A stretch of DNA of 64,000 nt from NCBI RefSeq assembly GCF_024585265.1, contig NZ_CP036533.1:6085001-6149000 (forward strand), in the 5' to 3' direction. Origin of the DNA: Bradyrhizobium sp. WBAH42. GTDB lineage: Bacteria > Pseudomonadota > Alphaproteobacteria > Rhizobiales > Xanthobacteraceae. The position numbers and the translations under genes are program-made. A model generated the notes under the pieces. That model made no database searches and had not been told where the DNA came from. It saw nothing but the letters and a program-made list of their open reading frames with translations. This document shows, in pieces, positions 54,499-63,510 of the stretch; the first letter of the stretch is position 1, and the number at the start of each line of letters is the position of its first letter.

Positions 54499-55671
54499 AT
54501 GCCCACGATCGATCGCATCGACGGCTACGCCGACGAACTCACTGCCATCAGGCGCGACCTTCACGCCCATCCCGAGATCGGCTTCGAGGAAGTGCGCACC
54601 TCCGGCATCGTTGCCGACAAGCTGAAGAGCTGGGGCATCGAGGTGCATCGCGGCCTCGGCGGCACCGGCGTGATCGGAGTCATCAAGGGCAAGGGCTCCG
54701 GCAGCAAGCGCATTGGGCTGCGCGCCGACATGGACGCGCTGCCGATGGAAGAGAACACCAATCTGAAATGGAGCTCGAAGATCCCCGGCCGCTTCCACGG
54801 TTGCGGCCATGACGGCCACACCACCATGCTGCTCGGCACCGCGCGCTACCTCGCCGAGACCCGGAATTTCGACGGCACCGTGCACCTGATCTTCCAGCCG
54901 GCCGAGGAAGGCCTCGGCGGCGCCCGCGCCATGATCAAGGACGGCCTGTTCGAGAAGTTCCCGTGCGACGAGCTCTATGGCCTGCACAACGCGCCCGACC
55001 TCAACCACGGCGAGATCGCGATCCTGCCCGGCCCGGCGATGGCCAGCGCCGACTTCTTCGACCTGCGCATCACCGGCTACGGCGCGCATGGCGCGATGCC
55101 CGAGCGCTCCAAGGACGCTGTGATCATCGCGACCACGCTGGCGCAGGCGATCCAGACCATCGTCAGCCGCAACGTCGACCCGCTGCAGGCTGCGGTGGTG
55201 TCGATCACCCAGATCCATGCCGGCTCCGCCTACAACGTCATTCCCGGCGACGCGCATCTGTGCGGCACCATCCGCACCTTCTCGAAGGAAGTGCGCACCC
55301 TGGTCAGCGAGCGCATCCGCACCATCTGCGCCGGCATCGCGAGCGCCTATAATTGCGCGATCGACGTCGACATCCGCGACACCTTCAACGTGCTGGTCAA
55401 CCAGGTCGAGCAGTCCAAGGTGGTCGAGGAGGTCGCGCGCACGATCGTCGACCCCGCCAACGTGATCACCCGCACCCAACCGAAGATGGGCAGCGAGGAT
55501 TTCGCCGACATGTTGGAGACCATCCCCGGCGCTTACTTCTGGGTCGGCCATGACGGCTCGGTGCCCGTGCACAACCCCGGCTTCGTGCTCGACGACAAGA
55601 TCCTGCCGATTGGCGCCAGCATGTTCGCCCGCATCGTCGAGACGCGCATGCCGGTGGGTGGCAATGCATAA
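54499..55671 (+). CDS. M20 family aminoacylase/amidohydrolase
   Basis: A 390-residue metallo-amidohydrolase. The first metal-binding motif (ADMDALPMEE, about 73-82) and the GCGHDGHTTML motif (about 99-109), the catalytic Glu pair (AEEGLGGARAM) and DFADMLETIPGAYFWVGHDGS are all present. Members remove N-acyl groups from amino acids. The start at ATG 54499 is supported by AGGA upstream. The next gene overlaps its last eight bases. Confidence 0.9.
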   Translation: MPTIDRIDGYADELTAIRRDLHAHPEIGFEEVRTSGIVADKLKSWGIEVHRGLGGTGVIGVIKGKGSGSKRIGLRADMDALPMEENTNLKWSSKIPGRFHGCGHDGHTTMLLGTARYLAETRNFDGTVHLIFQPAEEGLGGARAMIKDGLFEKFPCDELYGLHNAPDLNHGEIAILPGPAMASADFFDLRITGYGAHGAMPERSKDAVIIATTLAQAIQTIVSRNVDPLQAAVVSITQIHAGSAYNVIPGDAHLCGTIRTFSKEVRTLVSERIRTICAGIASAYNCAIDVDIRDTFNVLVNQVEQSKVVEEVARTIVDPANVITRTQPKMGSEDFADMLETIPGAYFWVGHDGSVPVHNPGFVLDDKILPIGASMFARIVETRMPVGGNA

Positions 55672-57085
55672 AAAGAGCGTCGAGGAAGCGGTCACCTCGC
55701 TGCACGATCTGTCCGCGGTCGACCTGATCGCGGGCTATCGCGCCAAGCAGTTCTCGCCGAGCGAGGTGCTGGAGGACGTGCTCGCGCATGTCGCGGCGTG
55801 GGAACCGCATCTGAAGGCGCTCTATGCGTTCGACCCCGACGGCGCGCGCGAGGCCGCCAAGGCCTCGACCGCGCGCTGGAGCGGCGGCGAGCCGTCCGGC
55901 GCGCTCGACGGCGTGCCTGTCACGGTGAAGGACAACATCGCGACCAAGGGCGTGCCGGTGCCGCTGGGCGCGGCCAGCGTGAAACTCGTGCCGGCGGAGA
56001 AGGATGCGCCGCCCGCCGCGCGGCTGCGCGAGGCAGGCAGCATCATCTTCACCAAGACCACCATGCCCGATTACGGCATGCTGTCCTCCGGGCTCTCCTC
56101 GTTCCATGCGCTCGCGCGCAATCCGTGGGACCTCAGCAAGAATCCCGGCGGCTCCAGCGCCGGCGCAGGCGCCGCTGCTGCGGCCGGCTATGGCCCCTTG
56201 CATCTCGGCACCGATATCGGCGGCTCGGTCCGTCTGCCCGCCGGCTGGTGCGGCCTCGTCGGCCTGAAGCCCAGCTTCGGCCGCGTGCCGATCGATCCCA
56301 CCTATGTCGGCCGCGTCGCAGGCCCCATGACCCGCACGGTCGATGATTGCGCACTGATGATGAGCGCGATCGCCAAGCCCGACCGGCGCGACGGCATGAG
56401 CCTGCCGGCCGAGCCGCTGAACTGGAAGGGACTGGAGAAGTCGCCCCGCAAGCTGCGCATCGGCTTGATGCTAGATCCTGGGTGCGGCCTGGCGCTGGAG
56501 AAGCCCGTGCGCGAGGTCGCGGTGAAGGCCGCGAAGGCGTTCGAGTCCGCTGGCAGCGTCGTCACCGAGGTCGACGGCATCCTCACGCGCGAGATGCTCG
56601 ACGGCCTCGACAATTTCTGGCGCGCGCGGATGTGGGACGATCTGACCAGGCTAACGGCGACCGAGCAGGCCAAGGTGCTGCCCTATATCTTCAGATGGGG
56701 CGAGTCCGGCGCGAAGCTCTCGGGCGTCGATGTCATCCGCGGCTTCAACCAGACCATGGCGATCCGGGCCGCGGCCTCGAAGCTGTTTTGCGAGCTCGAC
56801 TATGTGATCTCGCCGACCGCGCCGAACGTGAACTTTCCGGCGGAATGGGCTTCGCCGACCAACGATCCCATGAAGCCGTTCGAGCACATCGCCTATACCG
56901 TGCCGTGGAATATGTCGGAGAACCCGGCGATCTCCCTCAACGGCGGCTTCGACGCCAAGGGCTTTCCCATCGGCGTGCAGATCGTCGGCCGCCGCTTCGA
57001 CGACATCGGCGTGCTCGGCATGGCCAAGGCGTTTGAAGGTCTCCGCGGCCCGCAGCGGCCCTGGCCGAAGCCGCCGGCGAAGTAG
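55664..57085 (+). CDS. amidase (amidase signature family)
   Basis: A 473-residue amidase. The Ser-Ser-Lys triad is seen as Lys in VTVKDNIATKG (about 86), Ser in GGSSAGAGAAAAAGYGPLHLG (about 163-165) and Ser in DIGGSVRLPA (about 187). It hydrolyses a carboxamide. The start at ATG 55664 overlaps the M20 stop at 55671, so translational coupling is likely. It is the last gene of the peptide/amide cluster. Confidence 0.9.
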   Translation: MHKKSVEEAVTSLHDLSAVDLIAGYRAKQFSPSEVLEDVLAHVAAWEPHLKALYAFDPDGAREAAKASTARWSGGEPSGALDGVPVTVKDNIATKGVPVPLGAASVKLVPAEKDAPPAARLREAGSIIFTKTTMPDYGMLSSGLSSFHALARNPWDLSKNPGGSSAGAGAAAAAGYGPLHLGTDIGGSVRLPAGWCGLVGLKPSFGRVPIDPTYVGRVAGPMTRTVDDCALMMSAIAKPDRRDGMSLPAEPLNWKGLEKSPRKLRIGLMLDPGCGLALEKPVREVAVKAAKAFESAGSVVTEVDGILTREMLDGLDNFWRARMWDDLTRLTATEQAKVLPYIFRWGESGAKLSGVDVIRGFNQTMAIRAAASKLFCELDYVISPTAPNVNFPAEWASPTNDPMKPFEHIAYTVPWNMSENPAISLNGGFDAKGFPIGVQIVGRRFDDIGVLGMAKAFEGLRGPQRPWPKPPAK

Positions 57086-57091
57086 ATCTTC

Positions 57092-57212
57092 CGTCATTCC
57101 GGGGCGCCGCGAAGCGACGAGCTAGGTGCGCAATTGCGCACCTGAGAATCCATAACCACGATAATGAGTATGGATTCCGGGCTCGCGCCAAGAGGCGCGC
57201 CCCGGAATGACG
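57092..57212. repeat. palindromic interspersed repeat, family A, with nested palindrome
   Basis: CGTCATTCCGGGGCG (57092) is inverted as CGCCCCGGAATGACG ending at 57212. Inside is a separate perfect 20-base palindrome AGGTGCGCAATTGCGCACCT at 57124-57143, absent from the other two family A copies. This follows the amidase gene. Confidence 0.88.
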
Positions 57213-57251
57213 TGCTAAAGAGAGAATAAGAAACAAAGGAAGGAAACCACC

Positions 57252-58142
<891 letters not shown>

Positions 58143-58146
58143 CGCT

Positions 58147-58241
58147 CTCGTAGGGTGGGCAAAGCGAAGCGTGCCCACGATTCAGGTTGCGACGGAAAGA
58201 TGGTGGGCACGGCGCAAGAGCGCCTTTGCCCACCCTACGAG
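58147..58241. repeat. palindromic interspersed repeat, family C
   Basis: CTCGTAGGGTGGGCAAAG (58147-58164) is inverted as CTTTGCCCACCCTACGAG (58224-58241), with the interior also folding. It sits between the convergent crotonase and quinone oxidoreductase genes. Confidence 0.9.
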
Positions 58242-58245
58242 ACCG

Positions 58246-59223
58246 TCACTGCATCAGCAGCGCGACCCGTCCGATCGCCTTGCGGTCGATCAACAGCCGC
58301 ATCGCCTTCGCATAATCCTCCAGCGGCAGGCGATGCGAGACGTTGGGGCGCAGCTTGCCCTCCTCCGCCCATTGCAAGAGCGCCTTCAGGCGGACCTCTC
58401 CGAGCGCAGGATTCTTGCGCACCGCTTCGCCGGCGCGCACGCCGAGCACACTGGCGCCCTTGATCAGCAACAGATTGGTCTTGGCCGAGCCGATGCCGCC
58501 GGTGAAGCCGATCACCAGCAGCCGCGCGCCCCAGGCGATGCAACGCATCGAATCTTCGAAGACCTGGCCACCGACGGGGTCGAACACGACGTCCGCGCCG
58601 CGGCCGTCGGTGATGCGCTTGACGGCATCGCGAAACGGCTCGCGGTCGTAGCGGATAAGATGATCGGCGCCGCGCGATCTCGCGATCTCAAGCTTCTCGT
58701 CGCTGGAGGCGGTCGCGATCACGTTCGCACCCAGCATCTTGCCGATCTCCACGGCGGCAAGGCCGACGCCGCCGCCGGCGCCGTGGACCAGCAGCACCTC
58801 GCCCGGCGCGACCCGGCCGCGATCGATCAACGCATGATAGGCCGTGCCGTGGCCGGCGAGATAGGTCGCAGCCTCGGCATAGTCGAAGGTGGACGGCATG
58901 GGGGTGAGCTGCGACGGCGTCACCACGGCTTCATCGGCAAAGGCGCCATGGCGCATCTTGACGATGACCTTGTCGCCGACGGCAACGCCGCTCGCCTCCG
59001 CCCCCACCTCTGTCACGTCACCGGCCGCTTCCATGCCGGGCGTGAACGGCAGCTCGGGCTTGAGCTGATACTCGCCCGCCGCCATCAGCACGTCGGGAAA
59101 GTTCAGCCCGGCGGCGCGGATGGCAACGCGCACCTCGCCCGGCTTCAGCGCGCGCGACGGAAATTCTTCCAGCCGCAAAGTCTCGGGCGCGCCGAGTTCG
59201 CGGCAGATGACGGCGCGCACCAT
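58246..59223 (-). CDS. NADPH:quinone oxidoreductase/zinc-type MDR family protein
   Basis: A 325-residue MDR protein without the catalytic-zinc Cys pattern, so a quinone oxidoreductase-type enzyme. It starts MVRAVICRELGAPETLRLEEF, has the GMEAAGDVTEVG motif near residue 65, GHGTAYHAL near 108 and the Rossmann motif HGAGGGVGLAAVEIGK (about 126-141). It reduces quinones or enones with NADPH. Its ATG overlaps the upstream isomerase stop (TGATG), so the two are translationally coupled. Confidence 0.9.
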   Translation of the reverse strand: MVRAVICRELGAPETLRLEEFPSRALKPGEVRVAIRAAGLNFPDVLMAAGEYQLKPELPFTPGMEAAGDVTEVGAEASGVAVGDKVIVKMRHGAFADEAVVTPSQLTPMPSTFDYAEAATYLAGHGTAYHALIDRGRVAPGEVLLVHGAGGGVGLAAVEIGKMLGANVIATASSDEKLEIARSRGADHLIRYDREPFRDAVKRITDGRGADVVFDPVGGQVFEDSMRCIAWGARLLVIGFTGGIGSAKTNLLLIKGASVLGVRAGEAVRKNPALGEVRLKALLQWAEEGKLRPNVSHRLPLEDYAKAMRLLIDRKAIGRVALLMQ

Positions 59224-59831
59224 CAGGCCGCGCTCGCCTTGCTGCGCTGAAGCGCTTCGCGGATCAGCGGCAGGCGGTCATTGCCGAAATACATGTCGGT
59301 CTTGTTCACGAAGATGGTCGGCGAGCCGAAGCCGCCGCGCGCCATCACCTCCTCAGTATTGGCCTTGAGCTGGTCCTTGATGTCCTGCTCGGCAATGCCG
59401 GCGAAGAACTTCTGCTCGTCGATGCCGACTTTCCTGCAGATCTCCGCGAGCACCGCGTCTTGCGAGATGTCCTTGTCCTCGCCCCAATAGGTCTCGAACA
59501 CAGATGTCGCGAACGGCACCATGTCCTGACCGAGCCAGAGGCAGCCGCGCATCGCCTTGACGCTGTTCACGGGAAACACCGTCGGCGGCATCTTGATGGC
59601 AAGGCCCGCCGAACGCGCCCAGTCGGCGAGGTCCTTCTTCATGTAGCGCGCCTTCAGCGGCACCGGCTTCTCGCGCTGCGCGTAGACGCTCGGATTGACC
59701 GTGTTGAAGATGCCGCCGACCAGGATCGGACGCCAGGTGATGGCGGCGCCGAGCTCTTTGGCGAGCGGCTGGATGTTGTGGAAGGCGAGATAGGTCCAGG
59801 GGCTGGAGCAGTCGAAGAAGAATTCGATCAT
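59223..59831 (-). CDS. 2-hydroxychromene-2-carboxylate isomerase-like (DsbA family)
   Basis: A 202-residue DsbA-fold protein. It starts MIEFFFDCSSPWTYLAFHNI, where the SSPW piece replaces CxxC as in HCCA isomerases. The middle is a helical domain, and FGSPTIFVNKTDMYFGNDRLP the late strand. HCCA isomerases act with glutathione in aromatic degradation. The start at ATG 59831 follows AAGGAA. It is coupled to the quinone oxidoreductase gene and adjacent to the GST gene upstream. Confidence 0.87.
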   Translation of the reverse strand: MIEFFFDCSSPWTYLAFHNIQPLAKELGAAITWRPILVGGIFNTVNPSVYAQREKPVPLKARYMKKDLADWARSAGLAIKMPPTVFPVNSVKAMRGCLWLGQDMVPFATSVFETYWGEDKDISQDAVLAEICRKVGIDEQKFFAGIAEQDIKDQLKANTEEVMARGGFGSPTIFVNKTDMYFGNDRLPLIREALQRSKASAA

Positions 59832-59870
59832 GGGGGTTCCTTGTGTCTTGTTTCTCTCGATCTCTCCCCC

Positions 59871-59948
59871 GTCATTGCGAGCGAAGCGAAGCAATCCAGA
59901 GTCTTTCCGCGGAACCAGTCTGGATTGCTTCGCTTCGCTCGCAATGAC
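59871..59948. repeat. palindromic interspersed repeat, family B
   Basis: GTCATTGCGAGCGAAGCGAA (59871-59890) is inverted at 59929-59948, and GCAATCCAGA/TCTGGATTGC pair inside. It lies in the leader between the GST and isomerase genes. The other copy is at 45665-45748. Confidence 0.9.
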
Positions 59949-59965
59949 GAGGAGGGAGCGGAGGC

Positions 59966-60667
59966 CTACTTCCTTCCCAACACTTCCTTAGCCCGCTGGC
60001 CGAACATGATCTTGCGTGATTCCTCGTCGAACGGCTCCTTCACGAATTTTCCAATCGCGAGCCCCGCCTGCACCTGCGGTCTGGCGCGGACCTCGGCATA
60101 CCAGCGTTTGACATTGGGAAAGTCGTCGAGCGTAAAACCCTGCGCCTTGTGCGTCATGGTCCAGGGGAAGCAGGCGATGTCGGCGATGGAATAGTCGCCG
60201 GCGACATAGGCGCCGGTCTTGGCCAATTGCCGGTCGAGCACGCCGTAGAGCCGCGCCGCCTCGTCGCGATAGCGTTCGATCGCGTAAGGGATCTTCTCGG
60301 CCGCATAGAGCGCGAAATGGCCGTGCTGGCCGAGCATCGGCCCAAGGCCCGCCATCTGCCACATCACCCGCTGGATCGTGGTGGAGCGGCCGCGCAAATC
60401 GGACGACAGCAAGCGACCGGTCTTCTCCGCGAGATAAACCAGGATCGCGCCGGTCTCGAACGCCGAGAACGGCGCGCCGCCATCAGCGGGATCGTGATCG
60501 ACGATGGCGGGAATGCGGTTGTTCGGAGAGATCGCCAGAAACTCAGGATTGAACTGCTCGCCGGCGCGGATATTCACCGGGATCACCTTATAAGGCAACC
60601 CGAGTTCCTCCAGCATGATCGAGACTTTCCAGCCGTTCGGCGTCGGCGCGTAATAGAGGTCGATCAT
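59966..60667 (-). CDS. glutathione S-transferase family protein (Nu/YfcG-like)
   Basis: A 233-residue GST. The thioredoxin-like domain starts MIDLYYAPTPNGWKVSIMLE, with the PNGWKV loop typical of Nu class/Ure2p-like enzymes, followed by GAILVYLAEKTGRL and a helical C-terminal domain (YSIADIACFPW). It is probably a disulfide-bond reductase or detoxifying enzyme, in line with the neighbouring DsbA-type isomerase. GGAAAGG precedes the ATG at 60667. Confidence 0.9.
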   Translation of the reverse strand: MIDLYYAPTPNGWKVSIMLEELGLPYKVIPVNIRAGEQFNPEFLAISPNNRIPAIVDHDPADGGAPFSAFETGAILVYLAEKTGRLLSSDLRGRSTTIQRVMWQMAGLGPMLGQHGHFALYAAEKIPYAIERYRDEAARLYGVLDRQLAKTGAYVAGDYSIADIACFPWTMTHKAQGFTLDDFPNVKRWYAEVRARPQVQAGLAIGKFVKEPFDEESRKIMFGQRAKEVLGRK

Positions 60668-60813
60668 GACCTTTCCATTGGCCTTTCCTCTGGCCCTTGC
60701 TTGGGCCTTTCCCTGTCGCCGCTGCTGGAATGGAGAGCGACTTTCGTTGTTCTGTACCTCAACGTTAGGACATGGCAGGAAGGGGCGCAACTCAACCTGC
60801 CGGGAGGGCCGCC

Positions 60814-61836
60814 ATGCTGTTTCCAACCACGATCGCCGGCTCCCTGCCGAAGCCGGAATGGCTCGCCGAGCCCAACATGCTCTGGGCGCCCTGGAAGTCC
60901 GAAGGCGACGAGCTCGCCCGCGCCAAGCGCGATGCGACGCTGATCTGGCTGAAGATCCAGGAGGACGCCGGCATCGACATCGTCACCGAAGGCGAGCAGG
61001 CGCGGCAGCACTTCGTGCACGGCTTCCTGGAGAAGATCGAGGGCATCGATTTCGCTCACAAGGTCGAGATGGGAATCCGGAAAGATCGCTACAAGGCGAT
61101 GGTGCCGCAGGTGGTCGCGCCGCTCCGGCTGAAGGGCCGCGTCCATGATCTCGAGGCGCGCGTCGCGCGCACGCACACGAAGAAGCAGGTGAAATTCACC
61201 CTGCCTGGCCCGATGACCATCATCGACACCATTGCCGATCGCTACTACGGCGATCGGGTCAAGATGGCCTTTGCCTTCGCAGAGCTCTTGAACGAGGAAG
61301 CCAAGGCCTTGCAGGCCGACGGCGTCGATCTCGTGCAGTTCGACGAGCCCGCCTTCAACGTCTACATGGACGAGGTCAACGATTGGGGCATCAAGGCGCT
61401 GGAGCGCGCCGCGCAGGGCCTCAGCTGCGCCACCGCCGTGCACATCTGCTACGGCTACGGCATCAAGGCCAACACCGACTGGAAGGAGACGCTCGGCAGC
61501 CAGTGGCGGCAATACGAGCAGATCTTCCCCGCGATCGATGCCAGCCCGATCCAGCAGGTCGCGATCGAGTGCCGCAATTCCAAGGTGCCGCTCGACCTGC
61601 TCGCGCTGCTCAAGAACAAAATCGTGCAGGCCGGCGTGATTGACGTCGCCAGCGACACGGTGGAGACGGCCGAGGACGTCGTGAAGGTGATCGAGGCGGT
61701 GTCGCAATTCGTGCCGAAGAGCAACATCATCGCCACCACCAATTGCGGCATGGCGCCGATGCGGCGCGAGATCGCCGAAGCCAAGCTGATGGCGCTCGGC
61801 GCGGGCGCGGCGGTGGCGCGCGAGAGGCTGGGGTGA
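60814..61836 (+). CDS. cobalamin-independent methionine synthase (MetE C-terminal domain) family protein
   Basis: A 340-residue protein that is only the catalytic half of MetE. The N terminus is MLFPTTIAGSLPKPEWLAEP. Zinc ligands appear in AVHICYGYG (His and Cys), QVAIECRNS (Glu) and TTNCGMAPM (Cys). Short proteins of this type occur widely, and their methyl donor may differ from that of full-length MetE. GGGAGGG precedes ATG 60814. It is divergent from the GST gene. Confidence 0.88.
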   Translation: MLFPTTIAGSLPKPEWLAEPNMLWAPWKSEGDELARAKRDATLIWLKIQEDAGIDIVTEGEQARQHFVHGFLEKIEGIDFAHKVEMGIRKDRYKAMVPQVVAPLRLKGRVHDLEARVARTHTKKQVKFTLPGPMTIIDTIADRYYGDRVKMAFAFAELLNEEAKALQADGVDLVQFDEPAFNVYMDEVNDWGIKALERAAQGLSCATAVHICYGYGIKANTDWKETLGSQWRQYEQIFPAIDASPIQQVAIECRNSKVPLDLLALLKNKIVQAGVIDVASDTVETAEDVVKVIEAVSQFVPKSNIIATTNCGMAPMRREIAEAKLMALGAGAAVARERLG

Positions 61837-62018
61837 TCGCCGTAATTCGGCCAGCGATTGTCATCGCGGCGCTCATCGCAACCGCGGCATTTGGCACAAG
61901 CGGAAGGACGCCAAGCCATGGTCGAGCGGGCGTCCAGCGGCTTGCCCTACTCATCTACGGCCGTCCGCGTCGACCATGGCGTAGCAGCCGATCAAGGGGC
62001 GCGTTTCCCCTACGCACA

Positions 62019-63239
62019 CTATGGTCTCAGTTGTTCGACTAGCTCGCGACCTTCCAGAGTCAACTTAAAGCGCTCTCCGGCCTCGTCAATTGCGCGAACT
62101 AGATTGGAGTCTATCAGTTCCTTAAGGGCGCGCTCCCACTGTGATCGCGATCGCGGATACTTCGGATGGATAAAATCCTTACGATTTGTGTTGATAACTA
62201 CCGTACCGCCCTTCGTTCCGTAGATGATAAGACCTTCTGAATCGACCGACGCCTCGGTCAAGAGCGTTTTGGCATCGGCACTCAGTGAGAGTTTCGTCAC
62301 TTGGCCATCGGCTTGAACAACCATTTTGGCTGCGAATGCTTGCGATTGGGACCGAATAAAATCAGCAGCTTGGTAGCCCTCTCTCGTAAGCTGAAACACT
62401 TGGCCTTTGCTGCCTCTATCCTTAATCATCCTATACTGGCGCAGCTCTTCGAGTGCCCCTTCCCAATTCGCAGCGGAACGCGGGTCATTATCCTCGATGA
62501 AGTTCTTACCATTAGTCTGCAATGCAGGCCCAGACATCATCCTGATGTACATGATTGTACCGTTCGCGTCCGTTGCGGCTTCGAGCAGAAGAGTCTTCGC
62601 TTCGGGACTGAGGTCGGGTACTACCTGGATGTAGTCGAGGCTCTCTCCCCGCTTCAAGCGTTCCGCAATTTCAATAAAGGTTGGATCAGGCACAGGTGAA
62701 GTAGCGGGCAGGTCGTCAGGAACAAAATACGGATCGTCGTTGAGTTTCGTGGTCAAATGCTGACGGAATTTTTCCTTAAACTCGTCGTGCGATTTGTAGC
62801 TGTTTAAGAGGCCGCGCGGCTTGCACCAATCATCCCGGAATTTTACCAGAGCCTGATACTCAGGCGAGGCGCCGCGATCAAGCGGTGCATGGACATCGGA
62901 AAAATAGACCATCGTTGGCTTGCCCTCAGCCATGTGCCGCTGAAGCTCTTCGACGGATCCGCCAGGAGCCACGCCCGTCGGAGTGCCCAAACGGGTCCAA
63001 AAGATCGCAACCACAAGGTCGGCATCCTTGAGAATCTGTTCGTTCAAAATTCCTTGCGCTCGATCGCCCATCATTGGATGCGAGTGAGTCTCCCAGCGGA
63101 CTGGCTGAAGTATGATCTTGCGTGATCTAGAATTTGCAGCATTCCAGTGTTGTACAACCTCTTGAGCAAGATCACGCTCAATGGCGACATCTCCGGGGGA
63201 GGCAATAAGCACATTGAAAACGATTGCGGCGTATGACAT
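62019..63239 (-). CDS. DUF4062-like protein with two tandem winged-helix-like repeats
   Basis: A 406-residue protein in visibly AT-richer DNA. The N terminus (about 1-115) has the DUF4062-like pattern FNVLIASPGDVAIERDLAQE, WETHSHP, ILKDADLVVAIFWTRLGTPTG, with SVEELQRH possibly holding the active Glu of a TIR-like NAD-hydrolase fold. A linker is followed by two homologous ~85-residue repeats: the first (LSPEAKTLLLEAATD to LTREGYQAADFI) and the second (LSADAKTLLTEASVD to LTLEGRELVEQL), each resembling a winged helix. Defence or stress sensing is plausible from such domain combinations but not shown. It is flanked by unrelated genes. The start at ATG 63239 is chosen from the domain start. Confidence 0.75.
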   Translation of the reverse strand: MSYAAIVFNVLIASPGDVAIERDLAQEVVQHWNAANSRSRKIILQPVRWETHSHPMMGDRAQGILNEQILKDADLVVAIFWTRLGTPTGVAPGGSVEELQRHMAEGKPTMVYFSDVHAPLDRGASPEYQALVKFRDDWCKPRGLLNSYKSHDEFKEKFRQHLTTKLNDDPYFVPDDLPATSPVPDPTFIEIAERLKRGESLDYIQVVPDLSPEAKTLLLEAATDANGTIMYIRMMSGPALQTNGKNFIEDNDPRSAANWEGALEELRQYRMIKDRGSKGQVFQLTREGYQAADFIRSQSQAFAAKMVVQADGQVTKLSLSADAKTLLTEASVDSEGLIIYGTKGGTVVINTNRKDFIHPKYPRSRSQWERALKELIDSNLVRAIDEAGERFKLTLEGRELVEQLRP

Positions 63240-63510
63240 TTGGACGTTCCATAGCAGGCTGCAACTATCTAGACGGAAGATCCGCTGCTCACAACTGCCA
63301 TCGTCAGCACCGACTGCTACTTCCCACGCCGCAAGGACTTCACGATAGGCATAGGCACACGACGCCATCGTCAGATATCGCGACGCGAGCATTGCAAGGC
63401 GGCTGCCCCCTATGTGGCATTAGTCCTTCGCAGCGGGCAAGGACGATTTGCCAACCGCTGCTACCTGTATCGATATTGCTCTACCTTGGCCGTGAGGACT
63501 TCCCTAATCC

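Noticed and set aside
61837..62018. Small frames between the MetE-like and DUF4062-like genes
   Set aside because: They are short, without ribosome-binding sites, and show no family pattern.
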